64,000 bases of DNA from Chaetoceros tenuissimus (Eukaryota > Bacillariophyta > Thalassiosirophyceae > Chaetocerotales > Chaetocerotaceae): positions 372,001-436,000 of the forward strand of contig BLLK01000074.1 in NCBI GenBank assembly GCA_021927905.1, in the 5' to 3' direction. Each line of letters begins with the position of its first letter. Position 1 is the stretch's first letter. Position numbers and translations under genes: made by a program. Below are positions 9,268-18,355 of this stretch, piece after piece. The notes under the pieces were generated by a model that was given only the letters and a program-made list of their open reading frames with translations, had not been told where the DNA came from and made no database searches.

Positions 9268-11226
9268 ATGAGCTCTTCAAATGATGACCCAGCAAATGAA
9301 TCACAACAACGACAAGAAGAAGCTGATGATCCTTCATCGACCAAAAGTAACTCTGCAAATAATGATGCACTCATCAATCCATACACTGTACTAAATATAT
9401 CATCAGATGCAACCTCTGAAGAAATTCAGAATTCATTTCGATTACTCTCGCGATCTTTTCATCCGGATAAACAGCAAGGAAAGAATAGAGAAATAGCCCA
9501 GCAGTACTTTGTTCAATTCAAGTCAAGCTATGACATTTTGATTGATCCTGTATTGCGATTGGCTTATGATGCGCATAAAATGGAAGGAGTCAAATTTCTA
9601 CTCAAGAATCCAAAAGCATATAAACAAATGGAAGATATTTTGGCAAAAGCTGACGCTGATGATTCATTCGAGAAACGTCAGTCTATTTCCAAGCAAGCTG
9701 AGGATCTTTTGGCAGAGGCTTTGCAATATCATTCCTTTTATACAAATACTAGATTTCATAAACCATCTGCGTCAGCTGAAGTACTTGTCAAGTGTAATAC
9801 TACTCATTCCGCATTTTTAGGGGAAGGATATGAGACATATAATGATTCACATCCTATAGAAGTCGAAGAGAATAGAATTAGCATGTCCATTTCGAAATCA
9901 CCCGAAGCGAAAACTTCAATATCGTTTTCGGGTCATTCGTCAGTTGCAAATAAAGGGCAGCGACAAGCATCGACAGGGGCACAACTGTCAATCTATCATG
10001 AACCATCACAAGGAACAGATATGAATATTGATTTAGATATAGGATCTACACCGCAAGAAACGAAACTATCCTTTTCCACATCGAGAGTTATGTCCAGTCA
10101 AACATACATGGCAACCAATATCACAGCATCTGCGGCCAAGGAAATGCCATTGGGGTTTGCCTTGACCTCTCATCGATCCATGATGGAACATAAAATATCT
10201 TCGACGTGGGTCATGGGTATGGCTTTACCAAAGTTTCAAATGCAATATGGTCTCTTGAGTTTTACTACAAATTACCCAGATCAACCGAAATATACTGCAA
10301 AATTCAATATAGGAATGAATTATACTCCTGTAGAATTAAGTATGGAGAAGAAGTTTCAATCCAAGAATCAACAAGAGGATGAAGATCATTCTCATGTTGG
10401 AAAATTTACTTGGGCTTGGGGTCCTAGGGGGATTGATTTGAAAGCAATCACTTCTAGGCATTTATCAAAATATTGTATTTTGACACTTGGTTTGCATCAT
10501 GTTTCTTCCAAAGGTTTGACGTGGTTGTTTCAACTCCAAAGAGGTTCCATCAAATTTTCTGTGCCTATTCTTATTACAACCATCATGAGTCCATCTTATG
10601 CTGTCAAGAGTGGATACATGACCATGTTTTTGGCAATGTTGGATGCATCCATTGGTGATGTTGTGCAAAAGTCTGTTGATAAATTGACCGAAAAGAGTAA
10701 TACTCCAGAAAGTAAAGCATTGAAGCGAGAAGAAATCTTGTTGGAACGAGAAAAAGTCAAGAGAGATGCTGCACAGCAAATCCGTCTCATGGAGAAGCCT
10801 TCTGAACTAAAGAAAAGACAAGAAGAACAGAATAATGGTTTAGTGATTTTGAATGCTGTATACAGTGTCGTGGGAGGTGATTCCATTGATGTGACGACAG
10901 CATTAATGTTTTGGGTTGTCAAGGGACGCTTGCAACTACCAGCAACCACGAAAAGTAGCATGCTAGGTTTTTACAACGTTTGCCATGATACTCCTGTGGA
11001 CTGCGAAGTGACTTATTTTGACGCATGCAAACAAATTCTAGTCAAGTTTTTCAACAGAGTATTGCGCAAGAAAGAATGCAAACAAGTGGAACATGTAGAA
11101 ATCCCTACATTGTTAATCCGATATCGGTTTGATGGATGTTTATATGAAATATCCATACGAGACGACGAAGCAATTTCATTGCATAGTGAGAAAGCTATGA
11201 AGCTAGGCGGTTCAAGAGTCAGCTAA
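9268..11226 (+). CDS. DNAJC11: DNAJC11-like J-domain protein
   Basis: A 652-residue intact frame. The J domain lies at about 36-102, starting NPYTVLNISSDATSEEIQ, with the HPD tripeptide at 65-67 that stimulates Hsp70 ATPase. A long beta-rich middle part follows, then a charged helical segment (about 480-520). The DUF3395-type C-terminus (about 530-645) has IDVTTALMFWVVKGRLQLP and SSMLGFYNVCHD. J domain plus DUF3395 is the DNAJC11 architecture. That protein is associated with the mitochondrial inner-membrane MICOS/bridging complex and cristae shape. No N-terminal presequence is obvious, as in other DNAJC11 proteins. It converges on spermidine synthase with only 45 bp between stop codons. Confidence 0.85.
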   Translation: MSSSNDDPANESQQRQEEADDPSSTKSNSANNDALINPYTVLNISSDATSEEIQNSFRLLSRSFHPDKQQGKNREIAQQYFVQFKSSYDILIDPVLRLAYDAHKMEGVKFLLKNPKAYKQMEDILAKADADDSFEKRQSISKQAEDLLAEALQYHSFYTNTRFHKPSASAEVLVKCNTTHSAFLGEGYETYNDSHPIEVEENRISMSISKSPEAKTSISFSGHSSVANKGQRQASTGAQLSIYHEPSQGTDMNIDLDIGSTPQETKLSFSTSRVMSSQTYMATNITASAAKEMPLGFALTSHRSMMEHKISSTWVMGMALPKFQMQYGLLSFTTNYPDQPKYTAKFNIGMNYTPVELSMEKKFQSKNQQEDEDHSHVGKFTWAWGPRGIDLKAITSRHLSKYCILTLGLHHVSSKGLTWLFQLQRGSIKFSVPILITTIMSPSYAVKSGYMTMFLAMLDASIGDVVQKSVDKLTEKSNTPESKALKREEILLEREKVKRDAAQQIRLMEKPSELKKRQEEQNNGLVILNAVYSVVGGDSIDVTTALMFWVVKGRLQLPATTKSSMLGFYNVCHDTPVDCEVTYFDACKQILVKFFNRVLRKKECKQVEHVEIPTLLIRYRFDGCLYEISIRDDEAISLHSEKAMKLGGSRVS

Positions 11227-11271
11227 GTGTTATGGACTAAGCCATGTTAATTTTCAATAGAATAATTTACT

Positions 11272-12276
11272 TTAAGAAATTACGCATCCCTTGAGGAAGC
11301 AATCTTCACTAGCATCGTTTTCTTCTACATCTTCATAGTCTTCATCAGTAGGCCTCAAAAGTCCAAGTCTATCTTCCAAGAATTTTGGTAAAACAAAAGA
11401 TGCAGAATGCATTTCTGCAGTATACCATTGCAACTGATGTTTCAATTCATTAGTCATGGGTCTCGCCGGCTTTGTCAAGTCTAGCCCATTTCCTTTTCCA
11501 GCCAACAAGAAACCAATCTGTCCACAAGGGAATGTAGGAACATATGTCGACGCATACTCGACAGCGTCATAAATATCAGAAGAACATGCAAAGATATTTT
11601 CAATCAATTCCGGTTGAGTCCAGAAACATTCAGATTGTGCACAGACTATTCCTCCATCGTTCAAAGCTTCATACATTTGCTCATAGAAGGAAGGATCAAA
11701 CAACGACTCAGCAGGCCCGACAGGATCAGAAGTATCTGCAATAATGACATCGTATCCTTTTCTATCACTAGCATTCTGCTTCTCTAAAAACTCAGCTGCA
11801 TCCTGATTGACAATGGTAAGTCTCGAATCATCAAATGCAATAGCTGTACTTTCTGCAAAATATTCTTTGGCGACATCAATCACCTTTTGATCAATTTCAA
11901 CAAGAGTAATTTGTTCCACAGATTTGTGCCTACAGACTTCGCGCAAAACAGCTCCATCGCCACCACCTACAATGAGTACATTCTTGGGATTTTCATGAGC
12001 CATCATTGGCAAATGTGTAATGGTTTCTTGATAGACAAACTCATCATTCTCAGTGAGTTGAATGACTCCATCGAGTACGAGGACATTTCCATGTTGAGCA
12101 GATTTAAATACGAGAATCTTTTGAAATTCAGAGCTTTCATTGTATAGAATTGCATCAGAGGAAAATCCTTCCAGTGCAATGGATAGTTTTTGACCAGGCC
12201 ACATTGGTTCAATCTCGGAAAACCATCCATCTTTGATGCAGGATGGCATGGGTGATTTCTTACCGGATTCAGTCAT
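11272..12276 (-). CDS. SPDS: Spermidine synthase
   Basis: 334 residues, intact. The aminopropyltransferase fold is evident. The N-terminal beta region has GWFSEIEPMWPGQKLS. The decarboxylated-SAM pocket VLIVGGGDGAVLREV has GGGDG at 104-108, and the acidic VEIDQ is near 127. The catalytic loop ADTSDPVGPAE has Asp at 181 and 184. The C-terminal FPCGQIGFLLAGKG matches the family. It transfers aminopropyl from decarboxylated SAM to putrescine in the cytosol. Polyamine synthesis matters in diatoms because long-chain polyamines take part in silica formation, but the enzyme itself is a general one. The C-terminal acidic tail ending in Cys (DCFLKGCVIS) is not part of the core. Confidence 0.93.
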   Translation of the reverse strand: MTESGKKSPMPSCIKDGWFSEIEPMWPGQKLSIALEGFSSDAILYNESSEFQKILVFKSAQHGNVLVLDGVIQLTENDEFVYQETITHLPMMAHENPKNVLIVGGGDGAVLREVCRHKSVEQITLVEIDQKVIDVAKEYFAESTAIAFDDSRLTIVNQDAAEFLEKQNASDRKGYDVIIADTSDPVGPAESLFDPSFYEQMYEALNDGGIVCAQSECFWTQPELIENIFACSSDIYDAVEYASTYVPTFPCGQIGFLLAGKGNGLDLTKPARPMTNELKHQLQWYTAEMHSASFVLPKFLEDRLGLLRPTDEDYEDVEENDASEDCFLKGCVIS

Positions 12277-12702
12277 GTTTTGGAATCTATATGTTTGAAG
12301 GGTGCTTTGTATAAATTATGTTTTATGTAGTGAGTGAGAATAAGTGATCTGCACTGCATATAGTAAGTAAAGAAAAGTAAATTCATGCATAAGTCAAATG
12401 AGAATCTTTATGAAGACTTCTTTTTTTTGTTGGTGGTTGGTGGAGATCTTTTTCGAGAGAGCTCATTGGCTCAAAAATGAGCGGCTATGCGACTTGCCAC
12501 TACAGATGGGTTTTGATTTTAGCTATAAAAATTAGCTATTTAAGTATCATTATAAGCTAAGGTACAGTTAGTCTTGTGAAAAGATTAAATATATGTATTA
12601 TCGCCAAAAATAGAAGTTCGGTCTCCAGAAGACATCTAAACTCACTCATCTGCTCATTATTTTTTTATTTCAAAAGTTTCAACGCACCTATCAAAAGTCA
12701 AT
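12277..12702. other. Divergent spacer between spermidine synthase and silaffin-like gene
   Basis: 426 bp between outward-facing genes, so it holds both promoters. AT-rich with T and A tracts; no gene or clear repeat seen. Confidence 0.45.
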
Positions 12703-13102
12703 ATGAATCCAAAATCTTTTCTTACCATCCTCAGCATCTTTGCCATGTCCTTTGCTACAGCAGATGTAGACGTAAACTTGCGAGGAAGAAACCTAAAGGC
12801 GAGCAAGGCTCCGAAGGCGAGCAAGGCACCGAAGGTGAGTAAATGAAGAATGGATTGTTATTTCCCATCTTTGCGTGATTTACATTTTACTAACTTTGTT
12901 CTACATCATAGACCACCAAGTCACCTGAGGAAAAGGGTACCAAGGCACCAAAGGTGAGTAAATGAAGAATGGATTGTTATTTCCCATCTTTGCGTGATTT
13001 ACATTTTACTAACTTTGTTCTACTTAATAGACCACCAAGTCACCTGAGGAAAAGGGTACCAAGGCACCAAAGGTGAAGAAATCCAAAATGCCAAAGGCTT
13101 AA
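12703..13102 (+). CDS. Small secreted lysine-rich silaffin-like peptide
   Basis: Three exons: 12703..12834, 12912..12953 and 13031..13102, both introns 77 bp, phase 0, GTGAGT..TAG. The product is 81 residues. Residues 1-20 (MNPKSFLTILSIFAMSFATA) form a signal peptide. A short acidic spacer follows, then R29-N30-L31, an RxL sequence like those cleaved in silaffin precursors. From K32 on, lysines fall exactly every third residue (32, 35, 38, 41, 44, 47) with Ala/Ser/Pro/Thr between, more than meeting the KxxKxxKxxKxxK pentalysine pattern known to target silaffins to silica. Exons 2 and 3 each encode TTKSPEEKGTKAPK. Retention of intron 1 would end the protein after VSK, still lysine-rich. Too short and repetitive for homology search to settle. 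The silaffin role is inferred from these features; the gene model is strongly supported by repeated splice sites. Confidence 0.72.
12835..13072 (+). repeat. Tandem duplication of an intron plus exon cassette (119 bp, two copies)
   Basis: Copy 1 is 12835..12953 and copy 2 is 12954..13072. Each has a 77-bp intron and a 42-bp coding block; they differ only in a few bases before the acceptor (CATCATAG against CTTAATAG). After copy 2, GTGAAGAAATCC stands where copies 1 and 2 begin GTGAGTAAATGA, so the third donor position is read as coding sequence. Near identity implies a recent duplication or gene conversion. Confidence 0.92.
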
Positions 13103-13341
13103 ATTTCTGCATCTACAAGAGTAATCCCTTGTTGAGAAATAACAAACGTGTGATGAATCTATGAAAGAAGTCATCACAATGAGAAAATGACTCGATCAAA
13201 TTTAAGGAACGAGATAGAACTCCTTACAAAATATAACTATTTTAAATTGTATATTATACGCCAAACAACATGATTACTATGCATCTGTCGATATGTTAGA
13301 TAGATAGTACGATGTTTATCTCAATCTAAGCTGTTCTTTAC

Positions 13342-15069
13342 TTAAGAATATCTAAAAACACTCTTTCCAGTGACATCATCCGAGTTTCCAGCTCTCTTTC
13401 CAAACTCTTCTGCAACAGCTTCCTTCATCATTTTCTTTTGCATACGAGCAATCATTCGCTCTTCCTTGACAGCTTGTTTACGCAGTCTCTTTTCTTCCTT
13501 TGTTTCATTCTTCTTTCTAGCTTCACCCTTGTTGACACTGACAAAGGTTTCTTCTTCAAATGGATTATCCTCTTGATTTCCACGTTCAGGTAAAACTCCA
13601 AGAGGCAATCCAGTCTTGTTGGATAAAAGAATTTGTACAGGTTGCTCTTCTGGAATTGTAATGTCATCATCCAAATTGAGACCATTTTGCTTCTTGTTCT
13701 TTTTCTTTTTTCGTCGTCTGCTATTGCGCCCAATGACTGCTGGGTTATTATCAAGGTTACTATAAGTAGACAAAATAGATTCACAATCCCATGGATTTCT
13801 TTCCTTCAAGGTAAAATAGGACTTTCCATCAATTAAAACTTCTTCTGGAGGCAAATCCATTTCTGGATTCGCCAAAACTTCTTCTGCTTCCTTGAGTACT
13901 TCTTGCACATCTTCTGTTTCTTCCACTTCGACATCTACTTTATCAATAGCATTGAATGGAACCAATTTATTATTCAAGAAAACTTTGGATCCACCTCCAC
14001 ACTTCTTTTCAGTATGTCTAGTTCCAATAATGAAATTCTTGTCTTTTTTGTCTTGTAGAAATTGGTCAAGTGCAGCTTCAATGTTTGCATCACCTTCAAG
14101 AGGCTTATCTCCTCTAATATCCATACATTCTTCATCCAAATCCCCAAGATCATCAGAATCATATTCCAAAAGAGTCTGCTCAAACTTATCACAAAGCGCC
14201 TTTTCCTCTTCTGGACGTAGTTTCGGAACGACTCCCGGATTCATTTCCATTACTTCTTCTTCACCCTGTTGATAATCATATTCATCAAGGTCACCATAAA
14301 CACCATCTTCATCAAAGTCAATAGCATCTTCTGCATCATTTTCATGTTTACTAAAAGGCTTGACACCTTGAAAGCTACTCATGGCATGATTCCAAGCATC
14401 ATGATTGGTTGGCGCCACTCTCGCCCCTCCATTTTCCTCCATACGTGCCTTTTGAATCAATGCCTCAATATGCGCATCAAAATCAAATGCTTGCACTTCT
14501 TCTTCATGTTCAGGCTCTTGAGCAGCCGTCAGACAAAAATCATCCAAAATCTCTTCAAATTCCCCCTCTTCATAATCAAACAGTGCTTGAGCTACGTCAT
14601 CATCCATACAATCGGCAGTAATGGCAATAGAATCCAATTGACGATCCATTTCTTGAATATTATCTTCCAATAAAACAGGATTGGCTCTTACATCATTCTC
14701 AGCAGAACCAACTTTTCCATCGGAACCTACAAATGCTCCCGTACCTGTAATTTCCATCATGTGTTTGTCATAATCGTAATCATCGACGAGATTAAATCTC
14801 TTGAGTTGCTGCTTAGCTCTAGCCAGTGCATCATCTGCACCAAGAGAGTCTTCAGGGATTTCATGTAGAAGTTCTTGTTGTTGTTGTTTCTTTTGCAAAT
14901 CAATTTTTTGCTGTGTTTCCGGTGTTGGCATGAGTACAAAGTCACGCGGTACGTCGAGTGGTTTGCCTTCTTCATCGAAATAGCCTCCAATGTCTCGATT
15001 GGATCGACGGACTAGATGATACACGGATGCTTCCTTTTTGTTTATAAATTGCTTTGTCTTTTTTGGCAT
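13342..15069 (-). CDS. LTV1: LTV1 ribosome biogenesis factor
   Basis: 575 residues, intact. The N-terminus MPKKTKQFINKKEASVYHLV followed by RRSNRD is the conserved LTV1 start, and FVLMPTPE matches the following motif. The middle is highly acidic with many Asp/Glu runs (DDDVAQALFDYEEGEFEEILDD). The C-terminus has a long basic helix (RKKNETKEEKRLRKQAVKEE) ending GKSVFRYS. LTV1 joins pre-40S particles, holds Rps3/Rps20 during small-subunit maturation, and is released after phosphorylation by casein kinase 1. Nucleus and cytoplasm. It is longer than yeast LTV1 (463 aa) mainly through acidic inserts. It is a housekeeping gene lying between two secreted-protein genes. Confidence 0.9.
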   Translation of the reverse strand: MPKKTKQFINKKEASVYHLVRRSNRDIGGYFDEEGKPLDVPRDFVLMPTPETQQKIDLQKKQQQQELLHEIPEDSLGADDALARAKQQLKRFNLVDDYDYDKHMMEITGTGAFVGSDGKVGSAENDVRANPVLLEDNIQEMDRQLDSIAITADCMDDDVAQALFDYEEGEFEEILDDFCLTAAQEPEHEEEVQAFDFDAHIEALIQKARMEENGGARVAPTNHDAWNHAMSSFQGVKPFSKHENDAEDAIDFDEDGVYGDLDEYDYQQGEEEVMEMNPGVVPKLRPEEEKALCDKFEQTLLEYDSDDLGDLDEECMDIRGDKPLEGDANIEAALDQFLQDKKDKNFIIGTRHTEKKCGGGSKVFLNNKLVPFNAIDKVDVEVEETEDVQEVLKEAEEVLANPEMDLPPEEVLIDGKSYFTLKERNPWDCESILSTYSNLDNNPAVIGRNSRRRKKKKNKKQNGLNLDDDITIPEEQPVQILLSNKTGLPLGVLPERGNQEDNPFEEETFVSVNKGEARKKNETKEEKRLRKQAVKEERMIARMQKKMMKEAVAEEFGKRAGNSDDVTGKSVFRYS

Positions 15070-15390
15070 TTTGAAGATGGGTTGTAATGTTAATAGATAA
15101 AGTAGAAGTGAAATACAATTACTATTGCTATTTCATGTTTATTTCAAGAGAAAAATGAAGAACAATTTTGAAGTGAATTTGGGTGGTTCTGAGAGGGTCT
15201 GGAAATGGCCTCTCATTGACATTGGAAAAGATACATTGGAAGTTTCACTTCAAGAGGAACAAAAGTGGCTTCTTTCTTCACTTTCATAGTAATTGATGTA
15301 TTATTTCTACTTCATCACTATACTAAGAAGCGATATACTTTTATAGACATTAGACCAGCTTGACAGAGAGGCATCAAGTTTGAACCTACA
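15070..15390. other. Divergent spacer between LTV1 and the CK2-beta-like gene
   Basis: 321 bp holding both promoters. A 10-bp inverted repeat (TTGAAGTGAA near 15167, TTCACTTCAA near 15245) is the only structure noticed. Confidence 0.4.
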
Positions 15391-17547
15391 ATGCAGCTTT
15401 TAAAATGGCATGTCGGTTACTGGACAATACTACTATTCCTAATTTCTTCAAGGAATATTGTACAAAGTGATGCAACATCACATGGTACATCGTCTCATGG
15501 TACATCTAGAAACTTAAGTCGAAATTATAATAAAAGGAGAAGCAAGAAAAGAAAGACATATTCCAGGAGATCAAGACATTATTTAGACTCAAATAGTGAT
15601 TCATTTGATTTACTTGGAAGTAGTAGTGAGAAAGAGAAACTGTTTTCAATGGATTCTTCGGAAGAAGATAAAATTATCATGGCATTGGCAAATGAGGATG
15701 ATAGTAGAGATTATGAAATTAAGCCAAGGAGACGATCATCTTCATCGTCAAGAGAAAACAAGAAAAAGAGAAAGAGGAGGCAGCATTCGCATGCATCATC
15801 GTCGGCTTTGAGTAGTAACAGTAGTAGGGATCCTAGGAAAAAGAGCAAGTCTACGAAACGAGTCAAGACTAGTAAATCGAAAAAATCAAAAGGAGGTAAA
15901 ATTAGGTCTGGAGAAAAGACTTTCAATGATAAGAAGGACTCAGCAGATGGATATACTCCTAGCAAAAGGAAGAATAGGACTACAAATACCATGAAATCAT
16001 CAAAGGAAAGAAATGATTCATTGTCAAAACATGGCAATGACAGAATTGACGAGAAAAGAAAAAGAATATCAAATAGTCAAAGAGTTTCATCGTCTAAAGG
16101 TGTTTCTAGAGAGAGAAAGGTTGATATGACAAGCAAAGTATCGTCCGAAAAGCAACCTAATTCCACGTGGAATGACGAGAAAGAACATGAATCTACCATT
16201 GAAATCATACGAAAAGTGAGAGAACAGGCGAATTTGAATGCTATAAAGACACCCGCAACAGAAGAAACGACAACAGTAGGCAACACTGATATAGTGGAAA
16301 AGAAGGAAGAAAAGGGGGATGATTCTACGTCGGCAACTACCACGACGAACAACACAGTAAAGCATTCTATGGAACAGTTGCAAAATGGCGCTTTGGATGC
16401 GAAAGGATCTACAGCTACAAAACCAGCGGTAATAGAAAAGAAAGAATCTATACAAACGAAACCTATGAAAGTACAACCACCAAGAATAAGTACAACTACA
16501 GTAGATGGTACAACCACTACAAAGGTGATTCCTACTACACACAAATCGACAGCAACAGCATCGATACCAACTGTTAATGTGGAAGTTTCTCCATCCAAAA
16601 CTGCTACATCTACACCAGTGTCCAAAATCAATAGAGATACTGCAACAACAACAGCAAGTACAACGTATCAATCACAGACCAAACAGCAGCAGCAACAGCA
16701 ACAACAAGCACCTCCGACCACAATGTCCATGACTACTCCATGGGCGAGAAAGTTTATTCTATCACGACCTAAAGATGCGTTATTGCCAATACCACGGGAA
16801 TTTCTATCGGATGGATTCAATCTTGTACAACTTGGACCTATTGTAGAAAAAGCAGTTCAAGCCATGAATTTACAAGGAAAAGATTCATCTACTATACAAG
16901 AAAAGGAAAATCAGTCAGCATTGAGTAATTTATCACTTTATAAATCGGCTCTCAAGTTAATTTTAGAAGAAGCAGACATGACAGAAGATGCTTCTATTGC
17001 ATACAATCATGCAATCTATTCAGCTACTCAAATTCAAAAAGCGGCAGAGGTATTGTATACTCTAGTACACGCGCGATATGTGTCATCGCCTAGGGGATTG
17101 GACACAATTCGAAGAATGTTTTTACGAAATGCAAAAATGAATGTACAAAAGAAATCCAATGAACATAGTGCGTCGAGTACCATTCAAAATACTGAAATTG
17201 GAGCAATCTTTGGAAGATGCTCTAGGATTCAATGTAAGGGGACACCATTTCTACCGATTGGACTGTCGGATCGATATGATATTGGAGAGACAGAGGGACA
17301 AATGAGGAAAGCAATGAGGTTATGTCCTTGTTGTCGAGAAACGTTTGTAATGTGGGACTCTCGAGTAGATGGTGCTGCATGGGGGACTTCATTTGCATAT
17401 CTGTTCTTGATGACTCAAGGATCAAATGTTTTTGGCAAACATTATGGAAAGATACCAGGAGAAAGAGATATTAGTCATTGCAAAAGTAATGATCGGATAT
17501 TTGGTTTTCCAATCCATGCAGCTGCGGCTATCAACGCAAGTAACTAA
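15391..17547 (+). CDS. Secretory-pathway casein kinase 2 beta subunit with silaffin-like N-terminal region
   Basis: 718 residues in one exon. The last 270 residues are a CK2 regulatory (beta) subunit. It starts WARKFILSRP at 451, and helices include KSALKLILEEAD and AAEVLYTLVHARYVSSPRG. The zinc finger is C610-x4-C615 ... C645-x2-C648 (CSRIQC and CPCC, as CPRVYC and CPKC in human). Also conserved are LPIGLSD, VDGAAWGTSFAYLFLM and RIFGFPIH. Unlike normal CK2-beta (about 215 aa, no targeting), it begins with a signal peptide (core WTILLFLISS). An RxL site (R40-N41-L42) follows, then about 400 residues rich in Ser, Lys, Arg and Thr with an exact KxxKxxKxxKxxK cluster at K153-K165. A Gln run (about 431-438) precedes the domain. 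CK2-beta controls substrate choice of the catalytic alpha subunit; here it would act in the ER, Golgi or silica vesicle. Localisation is inference. Confidence 0.85.
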   Translation: MQLLKWHVGYWTILLFLISSRNIVQSDATSHGTSSHGTSRNLSRNYNKRRSKKRKTYSRRSRHYLDSNSDSFDLLGSSSEKEKLFSMDSSEEDKIIMALANEDDSRDYEIKPRRRSSSSSRENKKKRKRRQHSHASSSALSSNSSRDPRKKSKSTKRVKTSKSKKSKGGKIRSGEKTFNDKKDSADGYTPSKRKNRTTNTMKSSKERNDSLSKHGNDRIDEKRKRISNSQRVSSSKGVSRERKVDMTSKVSSEKQPNSTWNDEKEHESTIEIIRKVREQANLNAIKTPATEETTTVGNTDIVEKKEEKGDDSTSATTTTNNTVKHSMEQLQNGALDAKGSTATKPAVIEKKESIQTKPMKVQPPRISTTTVDGTTTTKVIPTTHKSTATASIPTVNVEVSPSKTATSTPVSKINRDTATTTASTTYQSQTKQQQQQQQQAPPTTMSMTTPWARKFILSRPKDALLPIPREFLSDGFNLVQLGPIVEKAVQAMNLQGKDSSTIQEKENQSALSNLSLYKSALKLILEEADMTEDASIAYNHAIYSATQIQKAAEVLYTLVHARYVSSPRGLDTIRRMFLRNAKMNVQKKSNEHSASSTIQNTEIGAIFGRCSRIQCKGTPFLPIGLSDRYDIGETEGQMRKAMRLCPCCRETFVMWDSRVDGAAWGTSFAYLFLMTQGSNVFGKHYGKIPGERDISHCKSNDRIFGFPIHAAAAINASN

Positions 17548-17713
17548 TACTATCAAAGCCATATTATATACAGAAGCATCTATTTCTAATGTTTGAAACT
17601 ATGAAGCAAGCATTTACAGTCATGAGTTAGATTGCATTTACATAGTTATGTGAGACTAATATTCCGTAAATCAACTTTTGATATCTCGCACTTTATTCTT
17701 TTGGTCTAAGTAT

Positions 17714-18355
17714 TCAAATCTTTCTTTTTCTAGACCAACTAGACTTCTTCTGTTTTGGCGACTTCGTGATTTTTTCGGACTCATCAGATTTTACACACGC
17801 CTCAGCTGGTAGGAAACCAATTAGACATAAAATATCATTCGCAGCCTTGTTCACTACATCTTGCTCTGCATTGTCTCCGTACTGATCCCACTTGGTCATT
17901 TTGCAATCATCATCAACAGTGACAAGCGCATACTCATGCTGGTAATATGTTTGACTAAATGGATACTCAGTAGAAGAAGGCAGTCCAAAATCAGACCCAT
18001 CTGTCATTACAACCTTTTCAATGTAGCGGATACTAGCTTGGTTCTCTCCGAAATTTATTTGAAAGTCGATGCTGGGAAAAGATATGTCAATGAGTGAGAA
18101 AGCACCTGCCCAATATGAACCACTTGAATCAATAGTTGTGTTTGTATCGACACCATTATGGATTTTTACAAATTCATCAGCATTATAGCCACTAGATGCG
18201 CATGTTACATTTTCAGCAACGACACAGTCTAAAGTATCTAAGATGGACTGAAGAGGATTCTCACATGCTGCTTTGACTTGGATCGTCAGAAAGAATAAGA
18301 TTGTCACAGTAGCTGATAGGACTCCACTGTTCACTTTTCGAAGGAAAACATACAT
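17714..18355 (-). CDS. Secreted SnoaL-like (NTF2-fold) protein with lysine-rich tail
   Basis: 213 residues, intact. A signal peptide (TVTILFFLTIQVKA, cleavage about residue 29) is followed by a single compact domain. It contains YWAGAFSLIDISF, YQHEYALVTVDDDCKM and TKWDQYGDNAEQDVVN; the last segment resembles the SnoaL-like polyketide-cyclase family of the NTF2 superfamily. Six cysteines in the mature part suit a secreted protein. The C-terminus is basic: KITKSPKQKK spaces lysines every three residues, and its TKSP recalls the TTKSP repeats of the peptide gene at 12703. Function unknown; SnoaL-like folds can be enzymes or ligand binders. It converges on the CK2-beta-like gene with a 166-bp gap. 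Confidence 0.65.
   Translation of the reverse strand: MYVFLRKVNSGVLSATVTILFFLTIQVKAACENPLQSILDTLDCVVAENVTCASSGYNADEFVKIHNGVDTNTTIDSSGSYWAGAFSLIDISFPSIDFQINFGENQASIRYIEKVVMTDGSDFGLPSSTEYPFSQTYYQHEYALVTVDDDCKMTKWDQYGDNAEQDVVNKAANDILCLIGFLPAEACVKSDESEKITKSPKQKKSSWSRKRKI

Noticed and set aside
12576-12842. Plus-strand frame with KKPKGEQGSEGEQGTEGE end
   Set aside because: Overlaps the silaffin-like gene in another frame and lacks a signal peptide; the repeat look comes from the KASKAP coding repeats.
16077-16671. Two long minus-strand frames (184 and 194 codons) rich in Cys/Ser or Val/Thr
   Set aside because: Antisense to the low-complexity Thr/Ser region of the CK2-beta fusion; their composition follows from that repeat sequence.
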